Shown one piece after another: positions 63,865 through 64,000 of a stretch of DNA of 64,000 nt. Below the pieces are notes generated by a model. It saw nothing but the letters and a program-made list of their open reading frames with translations. It did not search any database and was not told the origin of the DNA. The first letter of the stretch is position 1, and every line of letters starts with the position of its first letter. The stretch comes from Mycolicibacter heraklionensis (GTDB lineage: Bacteria; Actinomycetota; Actinomycetes; Mycobacteriales; Mycobacteriaceae). The DNA lies in the NCBI RefSeq assembly GCF_019645815.1, contig NZ_CP080997.1, forward strand, positions 2,732,880 through 2,796,879, read 5' to 3'. The position numbers and the translations under genes are program-made.

Positions 63865-64000
63865 TACTGCCCGCCGAGGGTGCTGTGCAGCTCCTGCAGG
63901 GAACGCACCCCGATATCGCCCCGGATGCCGGCCTCGATGCCCTGCACCGCCGCGGCCGCACCTTGAACCGTGGTGATGCACGGGATGTTCACACCGACCG
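63864..64000 (-). CDS. carB: Carbamoyl-phosphate synthase large subunit, C-terminal end
   Basis: The last 44 codons of a gene that continues beyond the window: [20 protein letters not shown] then [20 protein letters not shown] and LGGQ, followed by TAG at 63866-63864. This is the C-terminal allosteric domain end of CarB. Its stop overlaps the pyrF GTG. Confidence 0.9.
   Translation of the reverse strand, partial: VGVNIPCITTVQGAAAAVQGIEAGIRGDIGVRSLQELHSTLGGQ

Overview
The window comes from a high-GC mycobacterium. The housekeeping genes run in the order known from Mycobacterium tuberculosis between carB and whiA: carB-pyrF-mihF-gmk-rpoZ-coaBC-metK at the right end and fmt-rsmB-rpe-ribD-p55-lprG-ribE-ribBA-ribH-uvrC-rapZ-yvcK-whiA at the left end. 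LprG/P55, mIHF and LipH are mycobacterial signatures. The PE15/PPE20 pair that M. tuberculosis carries between mihF and pyrF is absent, and several genes have no counterpart there, so this is a non-tuberculous species; I cannot name it.

Layout: (1) 1-16.0 kb, mostly minus strand: end of a DUF3556 membrane protein, the whiA-yvcK-rapZ-uvrC operon, a PH-domain protein, riboflavin genes, the lprG-p55 lipoprotein/exporter pair (plus strand), ribD, rpe, rsmB, fmt. (2) 16.1-17.7 kb: a methyltransferase and MarR-family regulator (Rv1405c/Rv1404 type) with AT-rich inverted repeats upstream. (3) 17.7-48.5 kb: a ~31 kb hypoxia (DosR-type) island lying exactly between the MarR gene and priA. It holds a phosphotransferase/kinase fusion, two universal stress proteins, a DosS-type haem-GAF sensor kinase, a PfkB kinase, an HtrA-like protease, all six hyp maturation genes with two SIS-domain genes, an SRPBCC protein, a CtpF-type cation ATPase, an acetyl-CoA-synthetase/2-oxoacid-dehydrogenase/ACP operon, a group 3b [NiFe]-hydrogenase with its protease, an Acg-type nitroreductase and a DosR-type response regulator. 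GGGACTTTCGGCCC-like boxes, often in pairs about 22 bp apart, lie upstream of several transcription units. (4) 48.5-64 kb: PriA, a DUF1023 hydrolase, lysoplasmalogenase-like protein, LipH, a VOC protein, a Baeyer-Villiger-type monooxygenase, metK, a TetR/desaturase-like operon, coaBC-rpoZ-gmk-mihF, a glycine/asparagine-rich secreted repeat protein, pyrF and the 3' end of carB.

Reading of the island: on oxygen loss the sensor and regulator would switch on redox disposal (NAD(P)H-linked group 3b hydrogenase with a complete local maturation set), acetyl-CoA or acyl supply (acetyl-CoA synthetase, E1/E2, acyl carrier protein), sugar-phosphate flux (PfkB) and stress proteins (USPs, protease, nitroreductase). 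The least explained parts are the SIS and SIS-HypC genes inside the hyp operon, the E3-less dehydrogenase operon ending in an ACP gene, and the protease preceded by a coupled 21-codon ORF. Family names rest on my reading of motifs and remembered homologues; no search was run.
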